A stretch of 64,000 bases of DNA from Massilia pinisoli (lineage in GTDB: Bacteria; Pseudomonadota; Gammaproteobacteria; Burkholderiales; Burkholderiaceae_D). Below the pieces are notes generated by a model that was not told the DNA's origin, made no database searches, and saw nothing but the letters and a program-made list of their open reading frames with translations. The stretch covers positions 62,001 to 126,000 of the forward strand of contig NZ_JANUGW010000004.1 of NCBI RefSeq assembly GCF_024753285.1, read 5' to 3'. This document shows, one piece after another, positions 27,326 to 36,233 of this stretch. Each line of letters opens with the position of its first letter. Within the stretch, counting starts at the first letter, position 1. A program made the translations under genes and the position numbers.

Positions 27326-28618
27326 ATGAAAATCGGTCCGAGCAAAGAGGTTGATCTCTCGCGATTCAGCCGACCTGAGCCTGAGTTGGAAGTGTTGTAC
27401 GGCTTGCCGCGTCACGTCGAATTTTGCACTAAGTGCAATATGTCGAATCAGCAGCCGATGTCGAGCAATGAATATGCTCACAGCAAGGATTCAAAAAAGA
27501 CCACGCTTTCTTTCGATGAAAACGGCGTGTGCCACGCATGCCGTTTCAACGAATTGAAGGAAACCGGCGAGATCGACTGGGAAGAGCGCGAGCGCGAACT
27601 GATCGAATTGTGCAACCGTTATCGCAAGAACGACGGCAGCTACGACTGCATCGTCGGCGGCAGCGGCGGCAAGGACAGCGCCATGCAGTCGCACCTGCTG
27701 AAGTATAAGTACGGCATGAATCCGCTGACCGTCACCTGGTCGCCTCACCTGTACACGGACATCGGTTGGAAAAATTTCCAGAACTGGCTGCATATGGGTG
27801 GTTTCGATAATTACCTTTACACGCCGAATGGCAAGATTCACCGCTTGCTGACTCGGAATGCGACGATCAACCTGCTACACCCATTCCAGCCGTTTATTCT
27901 CGGTCAAAAAACCTTCGTCGCGAAAATGGCTGCGCGCCTGAACATTCCGCTGATTTTTTACGGCGAAATGCCGGGCGAATATGGCGAACAGGTTTCCCAC
28001 AAGACGTCGTCGTATGCTGCGAAAGACGAGCAAGCTGAGAGCGAAGGGTTTTCGCTAGACTACCTGGGCGGCAAAGACATTCGCGACGTATTCCTCGGCG
28101 GTAAGCAGATTGGCGAATATCTCGACGAAGGCGTTTCGCTAGTCGACCTGATGAGCTATCTGCCGATGGATCCGGAAGTCCTGCACAAAAAGGGCATCGA
28201 TTTCAAGTATCTCGGCTATTACAAGAAATGGGTCCCGCAGGAAGCGTATTATTACGCGGTCGAGCATACCGGTTTCGAGGCGAATCCGGTCCGTACCGAG
28301 GGGACTTACTCGAAATACAATAGCCTGGACGACAAGGTCGACGGTTTCTTCTATTTTACCCGCTGGATCAAGTTCGGTGTTGGTCGCGCGATGATGGATT
28401 CGGCCCAGGAAATTCGTAACCATCACATCACGAAGGAAGAGGCAATTGCTCTGATGCAGCGCTACGAAGGCGAGTATCCTGCGCGTTACGAGAAGGAATT
28501 CCTCGACTACATCTCGATGACCCGCGAAGAGTTCCTGGCTACTTGCGACCGCTTCCGTTCGCCGCACCTGTGGAAGGTGGAAGACGACGAATGGGTCTTG
28601 CGTCACAAGCCGGCGTGA
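27326..28618 (+). CDS. N-acetyl sugar amidotransferase, set A (PseA/PtmG/LegA type)
   Basis: A 430-residue ATP-pyrophosphatase. A zinc-type pair of CxxC motifs (C34/C37 and C69/C72) precedes the PP-loop SGGKDS (residues 113-118). This family adenylates an N-acetyl group and exchanges the oxygen for ammonia, giving an acetamidino group; the ammonia comes from a HisH/HisF-like pair, here at 29384 and 30148. Being placed among the leg genes suggests that a legionaminic acid derivative is the target. It is longer and clearly distinct from the second amidotransferase at 40382 (373 residues). The start has an AAGGA site in front (CAAGGATTTAAGA). Confidence 0.88.
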   Translation: MKIGPSKEVDLSRFSRPEPELEVLYGLPRHVEFCTKCNMSNQQPMSSNEYAHSKDSKKTTLSFDENGVCHACRFNELKETGEIDWEERERELIELCNRYRKNDGSYDCIVGGSGGKDSAMQSHLLKYKYGMNPLTVTWSPHLYTDIGWKNFQNWLHMGGFDNYLYTPNGKIHRLLTRNATINLLHPFQPFILGQKTFVAKMAARLNIPLIFYGEMPGEYGEQVSHKTSSYAAKDEQAESEGFSLDYLGGKDIRDVFLGGKQIGEYLDEGVSLVDLMSYLPMDPEVLHKKGIDFKYLGYYKKWVPQEAYYYAVEHTGFEANPVRTEGTYSKYNSLDDKVDGFFYFTRWIKFGVGRAMMDSAQEIRNHHITKEEAIALMQRYEGEYPARYEKEFLDYISMTREEFLATCDRFRSPHLWKVEDDEWVLRHKPA

Positions 28619-28643
28619 TTGGCTCCATTCGTTGAACCAGCCG

Positions 28644-29342
28644 ATGTTCGATATTCCGAAAGAAAAGGTTCTGGCACTGATCCCTGCGCGCGGAGGATCG
28701 AAGGGGCTTCCGAGGAAGAACGTCCTTATGGCCGGCGGTCGTCCGCTCATCGGGTGGACGATTGCTGCCGCGCAGGCTTCGCACGTCATCGGCACGACGG
28801 TTTTGTCGTCCGATGACGAGGAAATCATGGCAACGGCGCGCGCCTGCGGTTGCGCGGTGCCGTTCCGTCGTCCGGAGGAACTGGCGTCGGACACGGCGGC
28901 GACGATGGACGTCGTGTTGCACGCGCTCGATCAGCTGCCGCCGTATGAGTATCTGGTATTGCTGCAGCCGACGTCGCCGTTGCGCACCGAAGCCGATATC
29001 GATGCCGCGTTCGAGCTGATGGTCCGTTCCGGCGCGCCGTCCTGCGTGTCGGTCTCGGGGGCCGAGCAGTCGCCGTACTGGATGTACCGGGTCGGCGCGG
29101 ACGACCGGCTAAGCGCGGTATTGCCCGTGCCGGAAGGCGTGACGCGCAGGCAGGATCTGCCCGCCATATACACGTTGAACGGCGCGATTTATATTGCGCG
29201 GATCGACTGGTTGCGTCGCGTGCGCAGTTTTGTCAGTGCCGAAACCGTGGCCTACAAGATGCCCGCCGAGCGCTCCATCGATATCGATACCCGCGAGGAT
29301 TTCGAAAAATTTTGCAGTATCGTCGAACAGCAAGTGCGCTGA
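28644..29342 (+). CDS. legF: CMP-nonulosonic acid cytidylyltransferase (LegF/NeuA type)
   Basis: A 232-residue cytidylyltransferase beginning VLALIPARGGSKGLPRKN, the NeuA/KdsB-type nucleotide-binding loop, with LLQPTSPLRTEADID and RSIDIDTREDFE further on. It activates the finished sugar with CTP for transfer. The ATG at 28644 is taken; a TTG at 28632 is in frame and neither has a clear ribosome site. It sits between the set A amidotransferase and set A HisF, which ties that set to the nonulosonic acid. Confidence 0.88.
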   Translation: MFDIPKEKVLALIPARGGSKGLPRKNVLMAGGRPLIGWTIAAAQASHVIGTTVLSSDDEEIMATARACGCAVPFRRPEELASDTAATMDVVLHALDQLPPYEYLVLLQPTSPLRTEADIDAAFELMVRSGAPSCVSVSGAEQSPYWMYRVGADDRLSAVLPVPEGVTRRQDLPAIYTLNGAIYIARIDWLRRVRSFVSAETVAYKMPAERSIDIDTREDFEKFCSIVEQQVR

Positions 29343-29383
29343 ACGCACGTACTTAACGATCTAATAACTGTAACAGAAACGCA

Positions 29384-30151
29384 ATGAGCAAGAAATCCGT
29401 CCGACTGATTGCCCGGCTCGATGTAAAAGGTGAAAACCTGATCAAGGGCGTGCACCTCGAGGGGTTGCGCGTCATCGGCGACCCGCAGGCATATGCAAGG
29501 AAGTATTACGAGCAAGGTGCCGATGAGCTTATCTACATGGATATCGTCGCGAGCCTGTACGGCCGCAGCAACCTGAAGGACATCGTGCGCCGCACCGCGC
29601 ACGATGTCTTCGTGCCATTGACGGTCGGCGGCGGTATCCGCTCCGTGAACGACGTTAGCGAACTGTTGCGTGTTGGTGCCGACAAGGTCGCCATCAACAC
29701 CGCGGCCGTGAACCGGCCCGAACTGATCAGCGAGGTCGCGCGCCGTTTCGGATCCCAGTGCATGGTCCTGTCGATCGAGGCGAAGAGCATGGGGCCCGGA
29801 CGCTGGGAGGTCTACACCGATTGCGGCAGGGAAGGTACCGGGGTCGACGCGGTCGAGTGGGCGCGCCGTGGCGTCGAACTGGGCGCCGGCGAAGTGCTAG
29901 TCACGTCGATCGACCGTGAAGGCACCCGCAAGGGTTTCGACCTCGCGCTGACCCGTGCGATCGCCGATGCGGTCAACGTACCGGTGATCGCCAGTGGCGG
30001 TTATGGCAAGCCGGCCGACCTGGGCGCCATTGTGCATGAGGCAGGTGCGGACGCCATTGCGGTGGCCGATGCACTCCACTACAACCTTTCCACCATGCCC
30101 GAGCTGCGGGATCACGCGCGCGCTGCCGGCATCCAGGTCAGATCAGTATGA
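29384..30151 (+). CDS. hisF: HisF-like ammonia-channelling subunit, set A
   Basis: A 255-residue (beta/alpha)8 barrel of the imidazole glycerol phosphate synthase cyclase family. The first catalytic Asp is kept (D13 in RLDVKG), but the second, expected in an AIDAK-like segment, is Glu (E132 in SIEAK). With no histidine genes nearby, and an amidotransferase and LegF just upstream, it most likely conducts ammonia from HisH to the amidotransferase, as HisF2 does in acetamidino-sugar loci. True histidine cyclase is unlikely. The last codons overlap the HisH start (ATGA). Confidence 0.85.
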   Translation: MSKKSVRLIARLDVKGENLIKGVHLEGLRVIGDPQAYARKYYEQGADELIYMDIVASLYGRSNLKDIVRRTAHDVFVPLTVGGGIRSVNDVSELLRVGADKVAINTAAVNRPELISEVARRFGSQCMVLSIEAKSMGPGRWEVYTDCGREGTGVDAVEWARRGVELGAGEVLVTSIDREGTRKGFDLALTRAIADAVNVPVIASGGYGKPADLGAIVHEAGADAIAVADALHYNLSTMPELRDHARAAGIQVRSV

Positions 30152-30792
30152 AAAAACACGTCACCATCGTAGATTACGGCGTCGGCAACCTGTTCAGTGT
30201 CAGCCGCGCCCTCGAACAGTGCGGTGCCGAGGTCGCCATCAGTGCAGATCCGGCCGAGATCGAGGCGTCCGAACGCGTCGTGCTGCCGGGCGTGGGAGCG
30301 TTTGCCGACGGCATGCGCGGGCTGCACGCGTGCGGCCTCGTCGAGCCGGTCCGCCGCTTTGCCGCGTCCGGGCGGCCGCTTCTGGGCATCTGTCTCGGTA
30401 TGCAGATGCTGGCCAGTGTCAGCCAGGAATTCGGTTCGCACGACGGCCTCGGGCTGATCCCGGGACAGGTCGTGCCGCTGCCTACAGTGGTCGAGGACGG
30501 CCGGCCATTGAAAATCCCGCACATCGGCTGGGACGTGATCGACCCGGCCTACCAGTGGGAGGAGAGCATGATGGCGGATACCGCGCCGGGAACGGCAGTG
30601 TATCTCGTCCATTCGTTCCACGTGGTGCCGGACGATCCCCGGTATGTGCTCGCAACTTATCGTTTCGGCGACCGGCCGATCACTGCAGCCATTCGCTATG
30701 GCAATATCCAGGGTTGCCAGTTCCATCCTGAAAAGAGTGGTCCAGCGGGATTGCGCATGCTGTCGGGTTTCATCAATACGCCGGTGAGTTGA
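30148..30792 (+). CDS. hisH: HisH-like glutamine amidotransferase, set A
   Basis: A 214-residue class I glutaminase. The nucleophile is C82 in LGICLGMQM, the oxyanion strand is LPGVGAF, and the His/Glu pair is H193/E195 in CQFHPEKSG, so it should be active. It hydrolyses glutamine and passes ammonia into the HisF-like barrel encoded just before it. Compared with the set B HisH (39013) it is 12 residues longer. It ends the legionaminic run; wzz follows after 75 nt. Confidence 0.87.
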   Translation: MKKHVTIVDYGVGNLFSVSRALEQCGAEVAISADPAEIEASERVVLPGVGAFADGMRGLHACGLVEPVRRFAASGRPLLGICLGMQMLASVSQEFGSHDGLGLIPGQVVPLPTVVEDGRPLKIPHIGWDVIDPAYQWEESMMADTAPGTAVYLVHSFHVVPDDPRYVLATYRFGDRPITAAIRYGNIQGCQFHPEKSGPAGLRMLSGFINTPVS

Positions 30793-30867
30793 CCCTGATG
30801 CAGTCGGCAGCAGATTGCTTGCGGCGGAAATTTGAATCGAACAGAAATCGTTAGGCGGTAGCTTAAT

Positions 30868-32076
30868 ATGGAAGAGAAGCAACAATCAGTGATTTATTCG
30901 AACGATGACACCATGCGGGACGAAGTGAAAGTCGTCGACCTGTTGATTGTCCTCGCACAGCACAAGCGGCTCTTGCTTGGCTTGCCGTTGGTGGCAGCCG
31001 TGCTTGCTGCGGTCGTCGCAATGCTGTTACCGCCGGTGTATCGCGCGAGTACGACATTGCTGCCGCCTCAAAGTTCGTCGTCCTCCGCCAGCGCACTGCT
31101 ATCGCAGCTGGGCGGGGCGGCCAGCCTCCTGTCTGGCGCGGCCGGCATCAAGAATCCAAGCGATGTCTATATCGGCATGCTCAAGAGCCGCACTGTGAGC
31201 GACAAGCTGATCAAGCGTTTTGATTTGCTCAAGGCGTACGAGACCGAGTCTCCCGAAAAGGCGCGCCTGCGCCTGAACGGAAACACGGCCGTCACCGCGG
31301 ACAAGAGTGGCCTGATCGTCATCGAAGTGGATGACCGCGACCGCGAGCGTTCGGCGAAAATCGCCAACGCCTACGTCGAGGAACTCATGAATCTCACTAA
31401 AATCCTGGCTGTGACGGATGCGGCGCAACGCCGGCTGTTCTTCGAGCGCCAGCTCACCCAGGCAAAGAACAATCTGGCCAACGCCGAGATCCACTTGAAG
31501 CAGGTCCTCGACACGCGCGGCATGGTGAGCGTCGACGCCGAGACCCAGACCGTCCTGACGACCGTTGCCCAGGTGCGCGCGAAGATCGCCGCCAAGGAAA
31601 TTGAACTCAATGCCATGCAGGCGTTCGTGACCCCGAACAACGTCGAGTACAAGCGGGCGGAAGAGGAGCTGCGCAGCCTGAGGGCCCAGCTTGGCCAGAT
31701 CGAGAACGGCCGGCCGGGCGGCGCGCGTACCAGTACGCCGGAAGGGGTGGAGAACATCCAGGCTTTGCGCGACGTGAAGTACTTCCAGATGCTGTATGAA
31801 CTGCTCGCCAAGCAATACGAAATGGCACGCCTCGACGAGGCCAGCAACTCGTCCGTCATCCAGGTGCTCGACCAGGCGATCGCGCCCGAAATGCGCGCCG
31901 CCCCCAAGCGCACCGTCATCGTGCTGATGGCGGCCGTGCTGGGACTGATCGTCGCCGTCGCGCTGGCGTTCGTGAAGGAAGGCCTGGCGCGCGCACGGAA
32001 GCGCCCGGGCGGCCGCGACGAATGGGCGGAACTCGCGGCCCATCTGCGGTTCCGGAAGACGGCACGTCAGAAATAA
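30868..32076 (+). CDS. wzz: Wzz-type polysaccharide co-polymerase (chain length determinant)
   Basis: A 402-residue inner-membrane protein with the PCP plan: a short cytoplasmic head, TM1 (about 35-54) followed by LLPPVYRASTTLLPPQ, a periplasmic region with long coiled coil (about 170-300), and TM2 (about 348-370). No fused tyrosine kinase is present and none is found in the window. It sets the length of the Wzy product and docks to the OPX outlet (18394). A weak ribosome site precedes the ATG. The C-terminal 30 residues are Arg/Lys-rich and cytoplasmic. Confidence 0.9.
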   Translation: MEEKQQSVIYSNDDTMRDEVKVVDLLIVLAQHKRLLLGLPLVAAVLAAVVAMLLPPVYRASTTLLPPQSSSSSASALLSQLGGAASLLSGAAGIKNPSDVYIGMLKSRTVSDKLIKRFDLLKAYETESPEKARLRLNGNTAVTADKSGLIVIEVDDRDRERSAKIANAYVEELMNLTKILAVTDAAQRRLFFERQLTQAKNNLANAEIHLKQVLDTRGMVSVDAETQTVLTTVAQVRAKIAAKEIELNAMQAFVTPNNVEYKRAEEELRSLRAQLGQIENGRPGGARTSTPEGVENIQALRDVKYFQMLYELLAKQYEMARLDEASNSSVIQVLDQAIAPEMRAAPKRTVIVLMAAVLGLIVAVALAFVKEGLARARKRPGGRDEWAELAAHLRFRKTARQK

Positions 32077-32131
32077 TGCGGCGGCATGCGGCGCCATCGA
32101 AATCAATGCTTTTAATTAATGCGGAGTTGTT

Positions 32132-33427
32132 GTGGATCTTGGTGAAAAAACGATTGCGGTGATCGGTCTGGGCTACGTCGGCCTGCCGCTGGCGGTCGAA
32201 TTCGGGAAGAAGCGAAAAGTCGTCGGCTTCGATATTAACAAGGGACGGATCGAAGAACTTCGGTCGGGCAAGGACAGTACGCTCGAAGTCGCGCCGGACG
32301 ACCTACGCGCGGCAAGCCAGCTGCAATACAGCTGCGACTTGCAGGATCTGGCGACGTGCGACGTGTTCATCGTCACCGTCCCGACCCCGATCGACAAGGC
32401 GAACCGCCCGGACCTGATCCCGCTGGTCAAGGCAAGCGAGACGGTCGGCAAGGTCTTGCGCACCGGTGCGGTCGTGATCTACGAATCGACCGTGTACCCG
32501 GGCTGCACAGAAGAAGTTTGCGTGCCTGTGCTCGAGAAGTGCTCCGGCTTGCGCTATAACGAGGACTTCTTCTGCGGCTATAGCCCCGAACGGATCAATC
32601 CGGGCGACAAGGTCAATACGCTCACGAAAATTCGCAAAATCACCAGTGGTTCGACCCCGGCGGTCGCGAAAGCTGTGGACGCCCTGTATGCTTCGATCAT
32701 CACGGCGGGCACGTTCCCGGCGGCGAGCCTCAAAGTGGCCGAAGCGGCGAAGGTGATCGAGAATACACAGCGCGACTTGAATATCGCGCTTGTCAACGAG
32801 CTGTCCGTCATCTTCGACCGGCTGGACATCGATACGCTCGACGTACTGGAAGCCGCGGGGAGCAAGTGGAATTTCCTGCCTTTCCGCCCGGGGATGGTCG
32901 GCGGCCATTGCATCGGCGTGGACCCGTACTATCTGACTCACAAGGCCGAGGAAGTGGGTTATCATCCTCAGGTGATCCTTGCCGGCCGCCGGATCAACGA
33001 CAACATGGCGCGCTATTCCGCGCGCAACGTGATCCGCCTGATGCTGCGGAACGGCATCGATGTCCCGCGCAGCACGGTTGGCGTGCTCGGTATCACGTTC
33101 AAGGAAAATTGCCCGGATATCCGCAACAGCAAGATCGCGGACCTCGTGCGGGAACTGCAGAACTGGGGTGTGAACGTCGTCGTCACCGACCCGTGGGCGA
33201 ACGCGGAAGAGGTTGAACACGAATACGGTATCCGGCTCGGTACCGTCAGCCCTGACACGCCTGTCGATGCGCTGGTGGTGGCCGTCGGCCATGAACAATT
33301 CCGCGGTCTCACACCGGCGCAACTGAAACCGCTTTGCCGCGGCGACAAGCCCGTGCTAGCCGACTTGAAATCCCTCTACCAACGCGCCGACGCGGTCGAC
33401 GCGGGCTTTACCGTTTTCCGACTTTAA
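32132..33427 (+). CDS. wbpA: UDP-N-acetylglucosamine 6-dehydrogenase (WbpA/TviB type)
   Basis: A 431-residue nucleotide-sugar dehydrogenase. The NAD motif is VIGLGYVGLP near the start; the catalytic Cys is C260 in GGHCIGVDPYYL. It oxidises UDP-GlcNAc at C6 to the uronic acid using two NAD+. The GTG start at 32132 has a GGAG site 7 nt before it. WbpB, WbpD and WbpE homologues follow in order, the gene set for UDP-2,3-diacetamido-2,3-dideoxy uronic acid known from P. aeruginosa O5. Confidence 0.9.
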   Translation: MDLGEKTIAVIGLGYVGLPLAVEFGKKRKVVGFDINKGRIEELRSGKDSTLEVAPDDLRAASQLQYSCDLQDLATCDVFIVTVPTPIDKANRPDLIPLVKASETVGKVLRTGAVVIYESTVYPGCTEEVCVPVLEKCSGLRYNEDFFCGYSPERINPGDKVNTLTKIRKITSGSTPAVAKAVDALYASIITAGTFPAASLKVAEAAKVIENTQRDLNIALVNELSVIFDRLDIDTLDVLEAAGSKWNFLPFRPGMVGGHCIGVDPYYLTHKAEEVGYHPQVILAGRRINDNMARYSARNVIRLMLRNGIDVPRSTVGVLGITFKENCPDIRNSKIADLVRELQNWGVNVVVTDPWANAEEVEHEYGIRLGTVSPDTPVDALVVAVGHEQFRGLTPAQLKPLCRGDKPVLADLKSLYQRADAVDAGFTVFRL

Positions 33428-33441
33428 TTATTGCGAGCGAT

Positions 33442-34500
33442 ATGCATAACTATCCCAAGATCACCGGACGCAAGATTCGTGTCGCGGTGGTCGGTTGCGG
33501 CCGGATCGCCGCGAACCATTTCTCCGCCATCGAAAAACACGCAGAGCGTCTCGACATCGTCGATGTGTGCGACGTCGACCCGTCGGCGCTGGCGCAGGCG
33601 GTCGAACGTACGGGCGCAGCTGGACACGCCAGCCTCGACGAGATGCTGGCCAGCACCCAGGCCGACATGGTCATCCTGACCACGCCGAGTGGCCTGCACC
33701 CGGAACAGACCATCCAGATCGCCGCCACCGGGCGTCACGTGATGACGGAAAAGCCGATGGCAACGCGCTGGCATGACGGCTTACGCATGGTGAAGGCCTG
33801 CGACGACGCGAACGTCCGTTTGTTCGTGGTCAAGCAGAACCGCCGCAACGCGACGTTGCAGTTGCTGAAGCGCGCAGTCGAGAAGGGTCGCTTCGGCCGC
33901 ATCTTCTCGGTGTCGGTCAACGTGTTCTGGACGCGCCCGCAGGAGTACTACGACAGCGCCAAATGGCGCGGCACCTGGGAGTTCGATGGCGGCGCCTTCA
34001 TGAACCAGGCCAGCCACTACATCGATCTGCTCGACTGGCTCATCGGTCCGGTCGAGAGCGTGATGGCGTACACCGCGACGCTGGCCCGTAACATCGAGGT
34101 CGAAGACAGCGGCGTGGCAGCCTTGCGCTGGCGCAGCGGTGCCATGGGCACGTTGAACGTGACGATGCTGACCTATCCCAAGAACATGGAAGGTTCGATC
34201 ACCATCCTTGGCGAAAAAGGCACCGTGCGGATCGGCGGCGTCGCCGTCAACGAAATCCAGCGTTGGGAGTTCGCGGAACAAGACGCCGATGACGAACTGC
34301 TCAAGAGCGCGAGTTACGAGACCACCTCTGTGTACGGCTTTGGCCATCCCCTGTATTACGACAACGTCATCCAGTGCCTGCGTGGCGAAGCGGAAGCGGA
34401 AACGGATGGTCGCGAAGGGTTGAAGTCGCTGGAACTGCTGATCGCAATGTATCTCTCTTCCCGCGACGGCAAGCGCGTGGCCCTGCCACTCGAATACTAA
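33442..34500 (+). CDS. wbpB: Gfo/Idh/MocA oxidoreductase (WbpB-like UDP-GlcNAcA 3-dehydrogenase)
   Basis: A 352-residue oxidoreductase. The nucleotide motif is VAVVGCGRIAANHF and the catalytic Lys lies in TEKPMA. It oxidises C3 of UDP-GlcNAcA so that the next enzyme can add an amino group. The ATG at 33442 is 15 nt after wbpA; a longer in-frame start lies within wbpA and was rejected. In P. aeruginosa WbpB works in direct partnership with WbpE, recycling NAD with 2-oxoglutarate; both are present here. Confidence 0.88.
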   Translation: MHNYPKITGRKIRVAVVGCGRIAANHFSAIEKHAERLDIVDVCDVDPSALAQAVERTGAAGHASLDEMLASTQADMVILTTPSGLHPEQTIQIAATGRHVMTEKPMATRWHDGLRMVKACDDANVRLFVVKQNRRNATLQLLKRAVEKGRFGRIFSVSVNVFWTRPQEYYDSAKWRGTWEFDGGAFMNQASHYIDLLDWLIGPVESVMAYTATLARNIEVEDSGVAALRWRSGAMGTLNVTMLTYPKNMEGSITILGEKGTVRIGGVAVNEIQRWEFAEQDADDELLKSASYETTSVYGFGHPLYYDNVIQCLRGEAEAETDGREGLKSLELLIAMYLSSRDGKRVALPLEY

Positions 34501-34554
34501 CCTTTCGGCGCGCTGCCTGTGTGTGTGCGCAAGACTTACGCTGAGGAAGTGAAA

Positions 34555-35136
34555 ATGCAATTTACTGTCCATCCAACGGCCATCGTGGATGAAGGCGCCC
34601 AGATCGGTGAGGGCACCCGCGTATGGCATTGGGTACATATCTGTGGCGGGGCCCGGATCGGGAAGGGCTGTTCGTTTGGCCAGAACGTGTTTGTCGGTAA
34701 CGATGTCGCCATCGGCGACAACGTCAAGATCCAGAATAACGTGAGCGTCTATGACGCCGTCACGCTTGAGGACGATGTGTTCTGCGGTCCGAGCATGGTG
34801 TTCACCAATGTGTACAATCCGCGCTCGGCCGTGAACCGCAAGAACGAATACCGCCGCACCGTGGTCAGGAAGGGCGCGACGCTGGGCGCCAACAGTACCA
34901 TCGTGTGCGGTACCACCATCGGCGAACACGCCTTCGTCGCCGCCGGCGCTGTCGTCAACCGCGACGTCAAGCCATATGCCCTGATGGCAGGCGTGCCCGC
35001 GCGGCAGATCGGCTGGATGAGCGAAGCGGGAGAACGCCTCGATCTTCCATTGACGGGGAGTGCTCGGTGCAACTGCCCGATTTCCGGTCATTCATATTCG
35101 CTGGCAAACGGCATCGTAACCCGAGAGACAAAATGA
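34555..35136 (+). CDS. wbpD: WbpD-like UDP-3-amino sugar N-acetyltransferase
   Basis: A 193-residue left-handed beta-helix acetyltransferase beginning with [20 protein letters not shown], with many hexapeptide turns and a loop [18 protein letters not shown] characteristic of the WbpD/WlbB group. It acetylates the 3-amino group of the UDP-sugar acid. The ATG at 34555 has a GAGGAAG site at good spacing and starts the fold; a start 36 nt upstream is unlikely. The final bases overlap wbpE (ATGA). Confidence 0.9.
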   Translation: MQFTVHPTAIVDEGAQIGEGTRVWHWVHICGGARIGKGCSFGQNVFVGNDVAIGDNVKIQNNVSVYDAVTLEDDVFCGPSMVFTNVYNPRSAVNRKNEYRRTVVRKGATLGANSTIVCGTTIGEHAFVAAGAVVNRDVKPYALMAGVPARQIGWMSEAGERLDLPLTGSARCNCPISGHSYSLANGIVTRETK

Positions 35137-36233
35137 TTCCATTTATCGACCTGAAGTTGCAGTATCAGACCCTGAGGCCGCAGATCCAGGAGCGTATCAA
35201 CCGCGTACTGGATCATGGCCAGTACATCATGGGCCCCGAGGTGCGCGAGCTGGAGCAGCAACTCGAGAAGTACACCGGCGCGCGTCATTGCATCACCGTG
35301 TCGAGCGGCACCGAGGCGCTGCTGATCGCGCTGATGGCGCTTGGTGTCACCCGCGGCGACGAGGTCGTGACGACCCCGTTCACGTTCGTCGCAACGGCAG
35401 AAGTCATTGCCCTTCTCGGCGCCACCCCCGTTTATGTCGACGTGGACCCGGGCACGTGCAACCTGGATGTCGCCAAGCTGGAAGCGGCGATCACCGAGCG
35501 CACCAAGGCGATTATCCCGGTGAGCCTGTATGGCCAGCCGGCCGACATGGACGAGATCAATGCCATAGCGGCTGCGCACGGAAACATCCCGGTGATCGAG
35601 GATGCTGCGCAGAGCTTCGGCGCTACGTACAAGGGCAAGCGCAGTTGCAACCTGTCGGCGATCGGATGCACCAGCTTCTTCCCCAGCAAACCACTTGGCT
35701 GCTACGGTGACGGCGGCGCGATCTTCACGAACGACGACGAACTGGCCCGCGCTTTCCGCGAAATTCGTGTTCACGGTCAAAGCCAGCGCTACGTGCATAC
35801 GCGCATCGGCGTCGGTGGCCGCATGGACACGATCCAGTGCGCGGTAGTGCTGGCCAAGCTGGAACGGTTCGATTGGGAGATCGAGCGCCGCGTGCAGATC
35901 GGTCGTCGTTACGACGAACTGCTCGACCAGCGCGGTCTCGCACGCGTGACCCAGCGTAACGACCGGACCAGTGTCTATGGCCAGTACACGGTTATGGTCG
36001 CGAACCGCGTGCGCGTACAGGAAGCGCTTAAGGAAGCGGGTATCCCGACCGCAGTCCATTATCCTGTTCCGTTGAACGAACAGCCGGCGTACAAGGCATT
36101 GTCGAGCGGGCCGGCGACCCCGGCCGCTGCGGCCCTCGCCCAGCAGGTCATGAGCTTGCCGATGGGGCCGGATCTGGATGAGCAAACCCAACTGAAGGTT
36201 GTCGACGTGCTGGCCGGAGCCTGCACCGCCTGA
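35133..36233 (+). CDS. wbpE: WbpE-like UDP-3-keto-sugar aminotransferase
   Basis: A 366-residue DegT-family PLP aminotransferase starting [14 protein letters not shown]. The PLP lysine is K186 in [16 protein letters not shown] and EDAAQSFGA precedes it. It aminates C3 of the sugar made by WbpB. The order wbpA-B-D-E matches the P. aeruginosa locus. Its stop codon shares a base with the wzx start (TGATG). Confidence 0.9.
   Translation: MIPFIDLKLQYQTLRPQIQERINRVLDHGQYIMGPEVRELEQQLEKYTGARHCITVSSGTEALLIALMALGVTRGDEVVTTPFTFVATAEVIALLGATPVYVDVDPGTCNLDVAKLEAAITERTKAIIPVSLYGQPADMDEINAIAAAHGNIPVIEDAAQSFGATYKGKRSCNLSAIGCTSFFPSKPLGCYGDGGAIFTNDDELARAFREIRVHGQSQRYVHTRIGVGGRMDTIQCAVVLAKLERFDWEIERRVQIGRRYDELLDQRGLARVTQRNDRTSVYGQYTVMVANRVRVQEALKEAGIPTAVHYPVPLNEQPAYKALSSGPATPAAAALAQQVMSLPMGPDLDEQTQLKVVDVLAGACTA

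Noticed and set aside
29384..30792. HisF and HisH as part of histidine biosynthesis
   Set aside because: No other histidine gene is near, there are two sets, and both HisF proteins lack a catalytic aspartate; acetamidino-sugar synthesis fits better.
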